Origin: Chitinophagaceae bacterium
Lineage (GTDB): Bacteria; Bacteroidota; Bacteroidia; Chitinophagales; Chitinophagaceae
Direction: 5' to 3'
NCBI GenBank assembly: GCA_025923075.1
Contig: JAICGN010000012.1
Span: 1-58,956 of the forward strand
DNA length: 58,956 nucleotides
Positions 8,235 to 17,677 of this stretch are shown here, piece after piece. Every line of letters starts with the position of its first letter. Positions within the stretch are counted from its first letter, which is position 1. The notes below the pieces were generated by a model that saw only the letters and a program-made list of their open reading frames with translations, was not told the DNA's origin and did no database searches. Position numbers and translations under genes: made by a program.

Positions 8235-8263
8235 TACCAATGTGACCATCAATTAAATGAATT

Positions 8264-9553
8264 ATGATGATAAACGTGATAAAATATCCCGGCAGAAAAG
8301 ATTGGGAAGAGATAATTAAAAGACCTGCGTTTGAAACAGCATCTCTTGAAAAAGCTGTAAAAAGAATTTTGGAGAAAGTAAAAGCCAAAGGTGATAAAGC
8401 AATTCGCAAATACACGAAGGAATTTGATGGAGTAAAATTGAAAAAACTGACAGTAGACGAAAAAGAAATTAAAGCTGCTGAGAAATTATTACCAGCTGGA
8501 TTAAAAGACGCGATTCAACAGGCAAAATTAAATATCGAAAAATTTCACCGGTCGCAGGTTGATGGAGTAAAAATTATTGAGACAATGCCAGGGATAAATT
8601 GCTGGCGAAAGGCCGTTGGCATCGAAAAAGTTGGTATTTATATTCCTGGTGGGACTGCTCCCCTGTTTTCGACCGTTTTAATGCTTGGCGTACCTGCAGC
8701 CATTGCGAAGTGCAAAGAAATTATTTTATGTTCACCGCCGTCAAAAGAGGGTTCTATCAATCCTGCAATATTATATGCAGCTAATTTATGTGGTATTACA
8801 AAAATTTTCAAAGCAGGGGGTATACAGGCAATCGCTGCCATGGCTTATGGAACTGAAACCATTCCAAAAGTGTTTAAAATATTTGGACCCGGTAATCAAT
8901 ACGTCACGGCTGCAAAACAACTCATACAAAAGGAAGGGGTGGCAATAGATATTCCTGCCGGGCCTTCAGAAGTCCTGGTGATCGCAGATGAAACTGCGGT
9001 GGATGAATTTATTGCGGCCGATCTCTTGTCACAAGCTGAACATGGCGCCGATTCACAGGCAATCTTATTGACTACAAGTATATCAATTGCCGAAGCCGTT
9101 CAGCAATGCATACAAAAGCAGCTGGAAAAATTACCGAGAAAAGAAATTGCAGAAAAGGCGTTGACCCACAGTAAGATCATTTTATTGAATTCGATTGATG
9201 AAGCAATTGAGTTATCGAACCTGTACGCTCCCGAACATTTGATCCTTTCAGCCGACAAGGCCGAAGAATTAACGGGTAAGATAATTTCAGCAGGCTCGGT
9301 ATTTATAGGGAATTATTCACCTGAATCTGCTGGGGATTATGCAAGCGGTACAAATCATACCTTACCGACTAATGGTTATGCTGCAACGTATAGTGGGGTT
9401 TCGGTTGATAGTTTTGTAAAGAAGATAACGTTTCAGCAACTTTCTAAAAACGGCTTGGAAAATATCGGAGATACGGTTATGCAAATGGCAGCAGCAGAAG
9501 GACTGGAAGCACATAAAAATGCCGTGGCAGTACGATTAAAGCAACCAATATGA
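8264..9553 (+). CDS. hisD: Histidinol dehydrogenase
   Basis: HisD carries out the last two NAD-dependent oxidations, from L-histidinol to histidine, using a zinc site. The 429 residues show the family core: CWRKAVGIEKVGIYIPGGTA, the GPGNQYVTAAKQ loop, DIPAGPSEVLVIAD, and the catalytic and metal region LLSQAEHGADSQ. The late block is ESAGDYASGTNHTLPT. It follows hisG by 29 bp and overlaps hisC by 4 bp, so translation is coupled along the operon. Confidence 0.96.
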   Translation: MMINVIKYPGRKDWEEIIKRPAFETASLEKAVKRILEKVKAKGDKAIRKYTKEFDGVKLKKLTVDEKEIKAAEKLLPAGLKDAIQQAKLNIEKFHRSQVDGVKIIETMPGINCWRKAVGIEKVGIYIPGGTAPLFSTVLMLGVPAAIAKCKEIILCSPPSKEGSINPAILYAANLCGITKIFKAGGIQAIAAMAYGTETIPKVFKIFGPGNQYVTAAKQLIQKEGVAIDIPAGPSEVLVIADETAVDEFIAADLLSQAEHGADSQAILLTTSISIAEAVQQCIQKQLEKLPRKEIAEKALTHSKIILLNSIDEAIELSNLYAPEHLILSADKAEELTGKIISAGSVFIGNYSPESAGDYASGTNHTLPTNGYAATYSGVSVDSFVKKITFQQLSKNGLENIGDTVMQMAAAEGLEAHKNAVAVRLKQPI

Positions 9554-10605
9554 ATTTTAATTTAAACAGCTTAGTCCGTGAAAACATTAAAAAGATGACG
9601 CCTTACTCATCTGCAAGGCACGAGTTCAGCGGCAGCGCTTCTATTTTTCTTGATGCAAATGAGAATTCTTTTGGCTCGCCATTACCGGATAATTTTAACC
9701 GTTATCCTGATCCGCTCCAGCTTCCGGTAAAAGAAAAGCTTAGCAAAATAAAAGGTGTTCCGGTGCAAAATATTTTTCTTGGTAATGGTAGTGATGAAGC
9801 GATCGATCTGTTTTATAGAATTTTTTGTGCACCCGGCCGGGACAATGCGATGATTTTTCCTCCAACATACGGCATGTATGAAGTATGTGCAGAAATGAAT
9901 GATGTAAAGGTGAACAAGGTTAATCTTACAAAGGACTTTCAACTTAATATCGATGCAATTGAAACTGCAATTGATCCGTTTACAAAATTAATTTTTATCT
10001 GTTCGCCGAATAATCCCACCGGCAATAGCATCAATCGGGCTGATGTAGAAATTATCTTAAATAATTTTGAAGGCATAGTAATAATTGACGAGGCCTATAT
10101 CAATTATTCAAAACAAAAAAGTTTCATACCAGAGTTAACTGAATATCCGAATCTTATTGTAATGCAAACGCTGAGCAAAGCCTGGGGTTTAGCAGGATTG
10201 AGATTAGGAATGGCATTTGCATCGCGGCCAATCATTGAACTGATGAACAAAGTAAAATATCCTTATAATATTAATTCGGCAACTCAATTGCTGGCTTTGG
10301 AAGCATTGGATAATATCGAATGGGTAAATGAGCACATAGCGACAACTGTGACTGAAAGAGAAAAACTAAGAAATGAATTATTGAGTCTCGCGGCCACAGA
10401 AGTCGTTTATCCTTCCGATGCTAATTTCCTTTTAGTAAAAATAAAAGCCGCAAGACGGATCTATGAAGAATTGTGTGATAAAGGGATAATTGTGAGAGAC
10501 AGAAGCAAGGTTGTTTTGTGTGATGATAGCTTGCGGATCACTATCGGTACGCCTGAAGAAAATAAACAATTGATAAAAGAATTGTCAAAATATAAATCGA
10601 ATTAA
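9550..10605 (+). CDS. hisC: Histidinol-phosphate aminotransferase
   Basis: HisC is a PLP aminotransferase that converts imidazole-acetol phosphate to histidinol phosphate with glutamate as donor. The 351 residues contain FLGNGSDEAIDLFYR, the SPNNPTGN motif, IIDEAYINYS, and the PLP lysine in MQTLSKAWGLAGLRLG. The late arginine region is DRSKVVLCDDSLRITIG. The start overlaps hisD by 4 bp and the stop directly abuts the hisB ATG. Confidence 0.95.
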   Translation: MNFNLNSLVRENIKKMTPYSSARHEFSGSASIFLDANENSFGSPLPDNFNRYPDPLQLPVKEKLSKIKGVPVQNIFLGNGSDEAIDLFYRIFCAPGRDNAMIFPPTYGMYEVCAEMNDVKVNKVNLTKDFQLNIDAIETAIDPFTKLIFICSPNNPTGNSINRADVEIILNNFEGIVIIDEAYINYSKQKSFIPELTEYPNLIVMQTLSKAWGLAGLRLGMAFASRPIIELMNKVKYPYNINSATQLLALEALDNIEWVNEHIATTVTEREKLRNELLSLAATEVVYPSDANFLLVKIKAARRIYEELCDKGIIVRDRSKVVLCDDSLRITIGTPEENKQLIKELSKYKSN

Positions 10606-11790
10606 ATGGATTCATCAATTCCAACATCCACCGCCGCGGCGGAGACCGGCGGCAAACGGGTTTTATTTATTGATCGCGACGGGACAATAATTAAAGAAGC
10701 GCCACCAACTTATCAAATCGATTCGTTTGATAAACTGGAGTTTTACCCGGGAATGTTTACCTGGCTTTCACGTATTGCCAAAGAATTAGATTATGAGTTG
10801 GTCATGCCGACTAACCAGGATGGTTTAGGAACCGCCTCGTTTCCCGAAAGCAACTTTTGGCCGGTCCACAATTTCATAATGAAGCATCTTTCCAATGAAG
10901 CCATCAGTTTCAGTACTGTTTTGATCGATAGGACTTTTGCAAAAGAAAATGCTCCAACCCGCAAACCGGGTATTGGAATGTTTATAAGCTATTTAAATAA
11001 TTCTGACTATGACTTGTCAAAGTCATTTGTCATTGGCGATAGGATTACTGATGTCCAACTGGCAAAAAATCTTGGCTGCAAAGCGATTTGGATAAACAAC
11101 GATCCCAACCTGGGCGGTGGCGAAATAAGTGATACGCTCAGGTCACTCCAACCAATAATTGCATTGGAAACAACTGAGTGGAAGGAAATTTATGAGTTTT
11201 TGAAATCAGGTAATCGTATAACAAAACATGAACGTAATACGAATGAGACCAAGATCAGCATCGAATTAAATCTTGATGGCAGGGGCAACACAGAGATTAG
11301 CACAGGTCTGAATTTTTTTAATCATATGCTTGATCAACTGGGCAAACATAGCGGCGCTGATCTTAAAATTACTGTTAAGGGCGATTTGCATGTTGATGAA
11401 CATCACACCCTCGAAGATACCGCCATTGCATTGGGCGAAGCATTTTCAAAATCGTTAGGCAACAAAGCAGGTATTGAACGATATGGATTCATCGTACCAA
11501 TGGATGATTGCCTGGCACAGGTGGCAATCGACTTTGGCGGACGAAGCTGGCTGGTGTGGGATGCAAAATTCTCAAGGGAAAAAATCGGCGATGTACCAAC
11601 TGAAATGTTCTATCATTTCTTTAAATCATTCAGTGATGCAGCTAAGTGTAATCTGAATATAAAAGCAGAAGGAGATAATGAGCATCACAAGATTGAATCT
11701 ATTTTCAAAGCGTTTGCCAAATCAATTAAAATGGCGGTAAAAAGAGATGTTGACAATATGCAATTACCTACGACAAAAGGGATCCTCTGA
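10606..11790 (+). CDS. hisB: Bifunctional histidinol-phosphatase / IGP dehydratase
   Basis: This 394-residue fusion carries two histidine-pathway steps. Residues about 18-200 are a HAD-type histidinol-phosphatase with the nucleophile motif LFIDRDGTI and the late [15 protein letters not shown]. Residues about 206-394 are imidazoleglycerol-phosphate dehydratase with [18 protein letters not shown] and [17 protein letters not shown], whose His clusters bind manganese. The first 17 residues include [10 protein letters not shown], encoded by a GC-rich palindrome that looks like an inserted repeat. Fused HisB is usual in Enterobacteria and many Bacteroidota. It overlaps hisH by one base. Confidence 0.95.
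   Translation: MDSSIPTSTAAAETGGKRVLFIDRDGTIIKEAPPTYQIDSFDKLEFYPGMFTWLSRIAKELDYELVMPTNQDGLGTASFPESNFWPVHNFIMKHLSNEAISFSTVLIDRTFAKENAPTRKPGIGMFISYLNNSDYDLSKSFVIGDRITDVQLAKNLGCKAIWINNDPNLGGGEISDTLRSLQPIIALETTEWKEIYEFLKSGNRITKHERNTNETKISIELNLDGRGNTEISTGLNFFNHMLDQLGKHSGADLKITVKGDLHVDEHHTLEDTAIALGEAFSKSLGNKAGIERYGFIVPMDDCLAQVAIDFGGRSWLVWDAKFSREKIGDVPTEMFYHFFKSFSDAAKCNLNIKAEGDNEHHKIESIFKAFAKSIKMAVKRDVDNMQLPTTKGIL
10631..10642. repeat. GC-rich palindrome within the hisB 5' end
   Basis: CCGCCGCGGCGG is a perfect 12-bp palindrome followed by AGACCGGCGG. It encodes part of a non-conserved N-terminal extension of HisB. The related CTCCGCC-TT-GGCGGAG palindrome occurs in front of polX. It is much more GC-rich than the surrounding gene. 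Confidence 0.6.
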
Positions 11791-12386
11791 TGAAAATTGC
11801 AATTATTAAATACAATGCGGGAAATATCCGGTCAGTTTTATATGCATTGGAAAGAATTGGTCATACAGCATTGGTAACAGATAATGCTGGTGAGATCATA
11901 AATGCTGATAAAGTTATCTTTCCAGGTGTCGGAGAAGCAAGTACAGCCATGAATTATTTAAAGGAAAGAAAATTAGACAGCCTTATATGTTCACTCACGC
12001 AACCGGTATTGGGCATTTGTCTTGGCATGCAGCTAATGTGTAAGTATTCGGAAGAAAATGATACAAAATGCCTGGGAATCTTTGAGGAAACAATAAAAAA
12101 ATTCGCCTCCCAACCCCCTAAAGAGGGTTTAAAGGTTCCCCAAATTGGATGGAACTCGATCTTTGATCTTAAAACTAATTTGTTTAAAAATATTCCCAAT
12201 AATAGCTATTGCTATTTTGTTCATGGGTATTATGCAGGACAAGGCGAACACACAATTGCAACAACTGATTATGTGCAACCTTATGCCAGTGCTTTGCAAA
12301 AAGACAATTTCTTTGGAGTACAATTTCATCCTGAAAAAAGCGCGTCGACGGGAGAAACCATACTTAAAAATTTTCTGGAGTTATGA
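11790..12386 (+). CDS. hisH: Imidazole glycerol phosphate synthase, glutaminase subunit
   Basis: HisH hydrolyses glutamine and channels ammonia to HisF. The 198-residue class-I glutamine amidotransferase has the oxyanion and nucleophile region QPVLGICLGMQLM and the His-Glu pair in GVQFHPEKSAS. KVPQIGWN is the usual HisF-interface block. Just before it, residues ASQPPKEGLK are encoded by a palindromic repeat and look like an in-frame insertion in a loop. Its partner hisF lies two genes downstream, beyond hisA and the exporter. It overlaps hisA by 4 bp. Confidence 0.95.
   Translation: MKIAIIKYNAGNIRSVLYALERIGHTALVTDNAGEIINADKVIFPGVGEASTAMNYLKERKLDSLICSLTQPVLGICLGMQLMCKYSEENDTKCLGIFEETIKKFASQPPKEGLKVPQIGWNSIFDLKTNLFKNIPNNSYCYFVHGYYAGQGEHTIATTDYVQPYASALQKDNFFGVQFHPEKSASTGETILKNFLEL
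12105..12130. repeat. In-frame palindromic repeat in hisH
   Basis: The segment has inverted arms AACCC (12112-12116) and GGGTT (12125-12129) around CCTAAAGA. It encodes ASQPPKEGLK. It resembles the repeats in hisA (12422-12447) and the rhaD fusion (21204-21232), all built on C-tracts and G-tracts around a short AAAG or TTCAG core. Confidence 0.6.
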
Positions 12387-13159
12387 ATGAAATAAGAAAA
12401 TTTTCAATCAAGGAAGGTAAAAAGCCCCCTTCAGAGGGTTGGGGGTTTATCATACCTGCAATCGATGTTATCGAAGGAAAATGCGTACGGCTCACGAAGG
12501 GGGATTATGAACAAAAGAAAGTTTATAATGAAAACCCGCTGGAAGTGGCAAAAGAATTTGCAAATGCCGGCTTAAACAGGCTACATCTTGTAGACTTAGA
12601 TGGGGCAAAAGCCGGTAAGGTAAAAAATTGGAAAGTGCTTGAGAACATCGCATCAAAAACAAATCTACTGATTGATTTTAGTGGGGGGATCAGTTCCAAC
12701 AAAGACGTTAGCATTTGCTTTGATTCAGGTGCTGCATATGCTGCTGTGGGAAGTATAGCCGTTAAAGATGAAAAAACGTTGACCGGATGGTTGCTCGCAT
12801 TTGGTGTTGATAAATTCATAATCGGTGCAGATGTTAGGGATGAAAAATTAGCCATTAAAGGCTGGACTGAGACAACTGATCTATCCGTCTTTGATCTGGT
12901 AGAAAATTATAAAACCAAAGGGGTCAAACAGTTTTTTTGTACAGATATTAATAAAGATGGCCTGCTCGAAGGAACTGGTATTGATCTTTATAAAAAGATC
13001 CTGAATCAGCATCCTTCGATAGACCTGATCGCAAGCGGAGGTGTGGCATCGATAAATGACCTGCTATTATTGAGGGAAGCAGGATGCAGTGGTGCCATTG
13101 TTGGTAAAGCGATCTATGAGAAAAAAATACTGTTGAAGGATCTAAAACAGTTTATATGA
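12383..13159 (+). CDS. hisA: ProFAR isomerase
   Basis: HisA is a TIM-barrel isomerase converting ProFAR to PRFAR. The 258 residues include FIIPAIDVIEGKCVRLTKGD, LVDLDGAKAG, the phosphate-binding IDFSGGISSNKDV and the second half-barrel phosphate site LIASGGVASINDLLLL. Normal HisA begins almost directly at the first strand. Here an extension of about 20 residues, including EGKKPPSEGWG, precedes it and comes from a palindromic repeat. Alternative starts inside the extension are lacking, so it is probably translated. It overlaps the exporter gene by 4 bp. Confidence 0.94.
   Translation: MNEIRKFSIKEGKKPPSEGWGFIIPAIDVIEGKCVRLTKGDYEQKKVYNENPLEVAKEFANAGLNRLHLVDLDGAKAGKVKNWKVLENIASKTNLLIDFSGGISSNKDVSICFDSGAAYAAVGSIAVKDEKTLTGWLLAFGVDKFIIGADVRDEKLAIKGWTETTDLSVFDLVENYKTKGVKQFFCTDINKDGLLEGTGIDLYKKILNQHPSIDLIASGGVASINDLLLLREAGCSGAIVGKAIYEKKILLKDLKQFI
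12422..12447. repeat. In-frame palindromic repeat at the hisA 5' end
   Basis: Nested arms are visible: CCCCC (12425-12429) with GGGGG (12441-12445), and inside them CCCT-TCAG-AGGG. The repeat encodes KKPPSEGWG, which forms the N-terminal extension of HisA. Its core matches that of the rhaD-fusion repeat. Confidence 0.6.
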
Positions 13160-13788
13160 TCAGCCTGAATGATTTTCTGCTGTTTGCTTTTGCAAGCCTG
13201 ATGCTAAACATTACACCGGGTAATGATATGCTGTATGTGGCAACAAGAAGCACTTCGCAAGGGGTGAAAGCGGGCATTGTTTCTGCTTTGGGCATTGCCG
13301 GAGGTTGCATAGTTCATTTACTGGCCGCAGTAATTGGTTTGTCAGCCATCCTTACCAATTCAGCTATTGCATTCGATATTATAAAATATGTTGGTGCTGC
13401 GTACCTGATCTATCTTGGAATAAAATCATTTTTAAGCAAGCAAAATAAATTTAGCATTCAGCATGCGGTTGAGAAAAAATCACTTTCCAACTTATTCTGG
13501 CAGGGAGCTTTTACAAATGTGCTGAATCCGAAAGTGGCGTTGTTTTTTCTTGCATTTCTGCCGCAGTTCATCCATCCTGAAAGAGGAAATACCGCCATGC
13601 AAATTTTACTATTAGGATTGTGGTTTAATTTCTCAGGGACAATTGTAAATATCATCGTGGCTATCTTATTTGGAAGACTGGGGAACTGGCTTGCGGATAA
13701 ACAAGCATTCATTAAGTGGCAAAATAAGATCACAGGATTATTATTAGTTGGATTAGGAATTAAAGTGGCACTGAGTTCAAGAAAATAG
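13156..13788 (+). CDS. LysE/RhtB-family amino-acid exporter
   Basis: This 210-residue membrane protein has about six hydrophobic segments. It carries the LysE/RhtB opening [21 protein letters not shown] with the conserved TPGND-type motif, the [13 protein letters not shown] helix and the [20 protein letters not shown] block. The family exports amino acids and related metabolites. It starts 4 bp inside hisA and ends 2 bp before hisF, so it is embedded in and co-regulated with the his operon. An overflow or histidine-related export role is a reasonable inference but unproven. Confidence 0.9.
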   Translation: MISLNDFLLFAFASLMLNITPGNDMLYVATRSTSQGVKAGIVSALGIAGGCIVHLLAAVIGLSAILTNSAIAFDIIKYVGAAYLIYLGIKSFLSKQNKFSIQHAVEKKSLSNLFWQGAFTNVLNPKVALFFLAFLPQFIHPERGNTAMQILLLGLWFNFSGTIVNIIVAILFGRLGNWLADKQAFIKWQNKITGLLLVGLGIKVALSSRK

Positions 13789-13790
13789 TT

Positions 13791-14549
13791 ATGCTGACAA
13801 AACGAATTATACCTTGTTTGGATATTAAAGATGGACGAACCGTTAAGGGCACAAACTTTATCAATCTTCGTGATGCCGGTGACCCAGTAGAGTTAGGCGC
13901 CTTATATGCAAATGAAGGTGCGGATGAATTAGTCTTTCTGGATATCACGGCTACAGTCGAAAAAAGAAAAACACTAAGCGAGCTCGTAAATAAAATCGCT
14001 CATCACGTCAACATACCTTTTACTGTTGGCGGTGGCATCAGCAGTGTCGAAGACGTATATGTGTTATTAAACAATGGTGCTGACAAGATTTCGGTCAATA
14101 CTTCTGCTTTTAAAAATCCACAATTAATAAATAACCTTGCTAAAGAATTCGGAAGCCAGTGTGTGGTCCTCGCAATTGATTCAAAAAAAGAAGATGATAA
14201 AGAATGGTATGTGTATCTGAACGGAGGAAGAACAAAAACCAGTAAAAAATGTTTTGATTGGGCAAAAGAAGCAGTTGATCGTGGTGCAGGAGAAATTTTA
14301 CTTACATCTATGAATCACGACGGAACAAAAAATGGTTTTGCAATTGAAATAACAAAATTGCTTTCTCAGAATTTACCTGTGCCCATTATTGCAAGCGGTG
14401 GCGCCGGCAATATGGCGCATTTTGTCGAAGTATTTGAAAAAGCATCTGCGGATGCAGCACTGGCAGCAAGTATTTTTCATTTTAAGGAGATACCTATACC
14501 GGGCTTAAAACAATATTTAGCTACTAAAAATATTTCAGTCAGATTATGA
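13791..14549 (+). CDS. hisF: Imidazole glycerol phosphate synthase, cyclase subunit
   Basis: HisF is the TIM-barrel partner of HisH. It closes the imidazole ring to give imidazole glycerol phosphate plus AICAR. The 252 residues begin [20 protein letters not shown] and contain [23 protein letters not shown] and the catalytic aspartate regions around VLAIDSKKE and [14 protein letters not shown]. The phosphate loop is [13 protein letters not shown]. It overlaps hisIE by 4 bp. Confidence 0.96.
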   Translation: MLTKRIIPCLDIKDGRTVKGTNFINLRDAGDPVELGALYANEGADELVFLDITATVEKRKTLSELVNKIAHHVNIPFTVGGGISSVEDVYVLLNNGADKISVNTSAFKNPQLINNLAKEFGSQCVVLAIDSKKEDDKEWYVYLNGGRTKTSKKCFDWAKEAVDRGAGEILLTSMNHDGTKNGFAIEITKLLSQNLPVPIIASGGAGNMAHFVEVFEKASADAALAASIFHFKEIPIPGLKQYLATKNISVRL

Positions 14550-15136
14550 AACCTGATTTTTCAAAATATGAAGATGGATTGATTCCTGTAATTGTACAAG
14601 ATCCCATTAGCAATAAAGTACTGATGCTGGGTTTTATGAATGAAGAAGCATTGGAAAAAACCAAAGCTGAAGGCAGAGTCACTTTTTTTAGCAGAAGCAA
14701 ACAAAGGCTTTGGACAAAAGGGGAAACAAGCAATAATTTCTTGTTGGTAAAAGATATTATAATTGACTGCGACAACGATACGCTGTTGATCAAAGCCTCA
14801 CCCACTGGTCCCGTTTGTCATACAGGCGCGGATACTTGTTTTAATGAAACCAATTTGTCATTCTCATTGGAAAAATTAGAATTGGTGATTGCTGAAAGAA
14901 AAAATAATCCAGCCCCATCATCATACACATCCTCCCTTTTTGCAAAAGGGATCAATAAGATCGCACAGAAAGTTGGTGAAGAAGCAGTAGAACTTGTCAT
15001 CGAAAGCAAGGATGATAACAAAGAAAAATTCTTAGGGGAAGCGGCTGATCTGCTCTATCACTACCTGGTTTTATTGCAGGCAAAGAATTACAAACTGAGC
15101 GATGTTGTGAATATGCTCGCTGCCAGGCATAAGTGA
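14546..15136 (+). CDS. hisI: Bifunctional phosphoribosyl-AMP cyclohydrolase / phosphoribosyl-ATP pyrophosphatase
   Basis: HisIE performs steps 2 and 3 of the pathway. The N-terminal cyclohydrolase (residues about 1-105) has [26 protein letters not shown] and the zinc-binding region [20 protein letters not shown]. The C-terminal MazG-like pyrophosphatase (about 110-196) has [16 protein letters not shown] and [13 protein letters not shown]. The order IE and the length (196) are standard. It is the last gene of the operon and faces the convergent rhamnose operon, whose last stop lies 8 bp away. Confidence 0.95.
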   Translation: MKPDFSKYEDGLIPVIVQDPISNKVLMLGFMNEEALEKTKAEGRVTFFSRSKQRLWTKGETSNNFLLVKDIIIDCDNDTLLIKASPTGPVCHTGADTCFNETNLSFSLEKLELVIAERKNNPAPSSYTSSLFAKGINKIAQKVGEEAVELVIESKDDNKEKFLGEAADLLYHYLVLLQAKNYKLSDVVNMLAARHK

Positions 15137-15143
15137 TCCCCGG

Positions 15144-16289
15144 CTAAATCAGATGCCGGGGAAAATCGCTGACTTTTGCACAGCATATTTGTTCCATCAC
15201 CTGCTGTACCTGGGTTTTTAGAATTGAAATTGTATGATTGCCCCCTTCATTTCCCAATGCGGAAACGCCATACATAAATGTTCGGCCCATAAAAGCAAAA
15301 TCTGCTCCACAAGCAAGCGTTCTGGCTACATCGGGACCGGTACGGATGCCGCTGTCCATCATGATCTTTATTTTTCCTTTGAATTTTTCGACAATTGGTA
15401 TCAACGACTTGATGGTAGATTGGGCAGCATCCAGTTGTCTCCCACCATGATTGGAAACAATGATCCCATCCAATCCCAGTCGGATCGCCATCTCCGTATC
15501 TTCCGGTGAAGCGACTCCTTTTAAAACGAGTTTGCCTTTCCACATATCACGTATAGGGGCGATCTTCTCTTCATTCAAGCGTCCCGAAAACGTTTTATTC
15601 ATATATGCGCCAAGCTGTTTCATGTCTAGTCCCTTTGGCATATAGGGTTTCATGTTTGCAAAATTGGGCTGGCCATGGATCAGGGTTTTTAATGCCCATT
15701 CGGGCTTACCTATTATCTGCAAAATATTACGAAGCGTCATCCGGGGAGGCATAGCAAGGCCATTTTTTATATCCCAGGGTCTGTAACCAAAGGTTGGCAC
15801 ATCACATAAGATCGCGAGAACAGGACATTGTGCTACCATCGCCCTCTTTATTATTTTATCTCTTATGTCATTTTCAGCAGGATGATATAATTGAAACCAT
15901 GCTCTTCCTTCTGTTAATTCACTTATCCTTTCAATGCTTGAAGTTGTTACTGTACTTAATATAAATGGAATATTATGCTCAAACGCAGCTCTCGCTAAGA
16001 TCTCTGGAGCATTTGGCCACATTAATCCCTGCAGCCCTACCGGCGAAATACCAAATGGCGCATCGTATACGTGGCCAAACAATTCTGTCTTCATGTCTGA
16101 ACCTGCATGGTTCGTCAGGTAAAATGGTTGCAATTCAACTTGTCTTAACTCTGCGGTATTCTTATGCAGGTTGACATTTTCATTGCAACCACCGTTAAGA
16201 TAGTCAAAAGCAAATTTTGGGATCTTTTTCTTAGCCCTCCTGATCAGATCATCTATAGAAGCATAGCTCGTATTGTATTGCAACTTCAT
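15144..16289 (-). CDS. lldD: FMN-dependent alpha-hydroxy-acid oxidizing enzyme (L-lactate dehydrogenase type)
   Basis: This 381-residue FMN TIM-barrel enzyme oxidises L-2-hydroxy acids. Family marks are FDYLNGGCNENVNL, PFGISPVGLQGLMWP, WFQLYHP, the lysine strand LVLKGVASPEDTE, and the active-site His-Arg in VSNHGGRQLDA. It overlaps the kinase gene by 4 bp at the distal end of the rhamnose operon. In that context it most plausibly converts the L-lactate made from L-lactaldehyde to pyruvate. The symbol is used for the family type. Other 2-hydroxy acids remain possible. Confidence 0.85.
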   Translation of the reverse strand: MKLQYNTSYASIDDLIRRAKKKIPKFAFDYLNGGCNENVNLHKNTAELRQVELQPFYLTNHAGSDMKTELFGHVYDAPFGISPVGLQGLMWPNAPEILARAAFEHNIPFILSTVTTSSIERISELTEGRAWFQLYHPAENDIRDKIIKRAMVAQCPVLAILCDVPTFGYRPWDIKNGLAMPPRMTLRNILQIIGKPEWALKTLIHGQPNFANMKPYMPKGLDMKQLGAYMNKTFSGRLNEEKIAPIRDMWKGKLVLKGVASPEDTEMAIRLGLDGIIVSNHGGRQLDAAQSTIKSLIPIVEKFKGKIKIMMDSGIRTGPDVARTLACGADFAFMGRTFMYGVSALGNEGGNHTISILKTQVQQVMEQICCAKVSDFPRHLI

Positions 16290-17677
16290 TTTTGAATGGA
16301 TGTTTGATGCCTGACTGAATAGAGTTTCATGTCAATAATATCTGAAGGAAGTGGCTTACTGTTCCAATGTTGATGAAAAACTAAAGCCGCTCCCAGGGCA
16401 CTTGCCTGTGCGACCGAAGCTGCATAGATCTCAAGGTTTGGAAATGCTTCCGCCATCAAATACATATAAATTGGATTTTTACTAAAGCCGCCATCCACAA
16501 AGATTCTTTTTACTCCCGTTCCCTCCAAAACCAGATTAGTACTTCTTGCCTGGTGTACAACAATGTCGGTTACCAATTGATGATAAGCTTCTTCGTAACT
16601 TTTAAAATCTGAAAGATTTCTGTTACTGAAGGATGATTTTGGCGGTTGAGAGTCCGCAGACTTATGCTTGGTTTCACCGGTATTTCGCTTTTGCTTTTTC
16701 AGTAACTCAGTATCTACTGTAATCGTTGTATAAAAATTGAGAGGTTTCAAAAAATGTTCCGCGAGCTGTTTTATTTGCTGTTCGTGTTCATAACCAGCAA
16801 AAATTCGTGATGCTTTCACCGGCTTGCCTTCATAAGATAAATAGCAAAGACAATCTTCACGCAATTCATAATCAGAAAGCATGGAATGGTTAAATGGATT
16901 TAAACTGATACACCACGTACCGGTAGATAATAAAATAAAAGGATCATTAAAAGCAGTAAGATAGGGTATCAATGCAGCTGAACTATCATGTAAGCCACCA
17001 CCTGCGGGAATATTTTTATTGACAGAACCAGCAACTGCAGCACAGGAAAGTAATTCCGGAAATTTTTCACCAATACCTTCTTTATTTACCCATTCGTGAT
17101 ATTCACGTTGCTTAAAATTCCAAAGATTTGTATGACAGCCTATACTTGTTATATCTGAATGCAATGATGAAGTGAGAATAAAACTGAGATACTGTGGCAA
17201 ATGCAAAGCGTATTTTACTTGCTTAAACATTCCCGGGTTTTCATATTTCAAACGATACAATTGCATGCCCGAATTGAGATTTCCCAAAACCGGCGAGGCC
17301 GTTATTTTGGAGAATTGACTTTCCCCACCATAATCTTCATAGAACTTTTTTTGCAACGATGGCGGGTAAGGCTTCAGGTAATTATATATAGGAAGAATAA
17401 TATTTCTATTTTCATCAAGAAAAACAAAACTGGCACCATACCCGGAAAAATTGACGGCTTTGATCTCGAACTGCGGATCAGCTTGAATTTGAGCAAACCT
17501 ATTTTTCACCCATGTTGTCAAGGCAACCACATCTTCGCAAGGAAACTCATCTTCATCTTTTGTCTCTGGTAATTGAATGCTCTCTTCATACACCAATCTG
17601 TATTGCTCATCAAACAAAATGAGTTTCTTATTTGTTTTGCCCACATCGTAGATCGCTATGGAAGGAATTTTATGCAT
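16286..17677 (-). CDS. rhaB: FGGY-family kinase, probable L-rhamnulokinase
   Basis: This 463-residue FGGY carbohydrate kinase has the N-terminal ATPase-fold motif IAIYDVGKTNKKLILFDE and VNFSGYGASFVFLDE. The second phosphate loop is LLSTGTWCISLNPF and the C-terminal adenosine region is IFVDGGFSKNPIYM with ASALGAALVFH. It sits directly behind the rhamnose isomerase gene, sharing one base. Phosphorylation of L-rhamnulose to the 1-phosphate is therefore the likely reaction. It diverges from classical enterobacterial RhaB, so the substrate call rests mainly on context. Confidence 0.82.
   Translation of the reverse strand: MHKIPSIAIYDVGKTNKKLILFDEQYRLVYEESIQLPETKDEDEFPCEDVVALTTWVKNRFAQIQADPQFEIKAVNFSGYGASFVFLDENRNIILPIYNYLKPYPPSLQKKFYEDYGGESQFSKITASPVLGNLNSGMQLYRLKYENPGMFKQVKYALHLPQYLSFILTSSLHSDITSIGCHTNLWNFKQREYHEWVNKEGIGEKFPELLSCAAVAGSVNKNIPAGGGLHDSSAALIPYLTAFNDPFILLSTGTWCISLNPFNHSMLSDYELREDCLCYLSYEGKPVKASRIFAGYEHEQQIKQLAEHFLKPLNFYTTITVDTELLKKQKRNTGETKHKSADSQPPKSSFSNRNLSDFKSYEEAYHQLVTDIVVHQARSTNLVLEGTGVKRIFVDGGFSKNPIYMYLMAEAFPNLEIYAASVAQASALGAALVFHQHWNSKPLPSDIIDMKLYSVRHQTSIQK

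Noticed and set aside
15138-15161. CCCCGGC/GCCGGGG hairpin between hisIE and lldD as a terminator
   Set aside because: It overlaps the end of the lldD coding sequence and has no T-run on either side. It may be chance or a weak convergent terminator.
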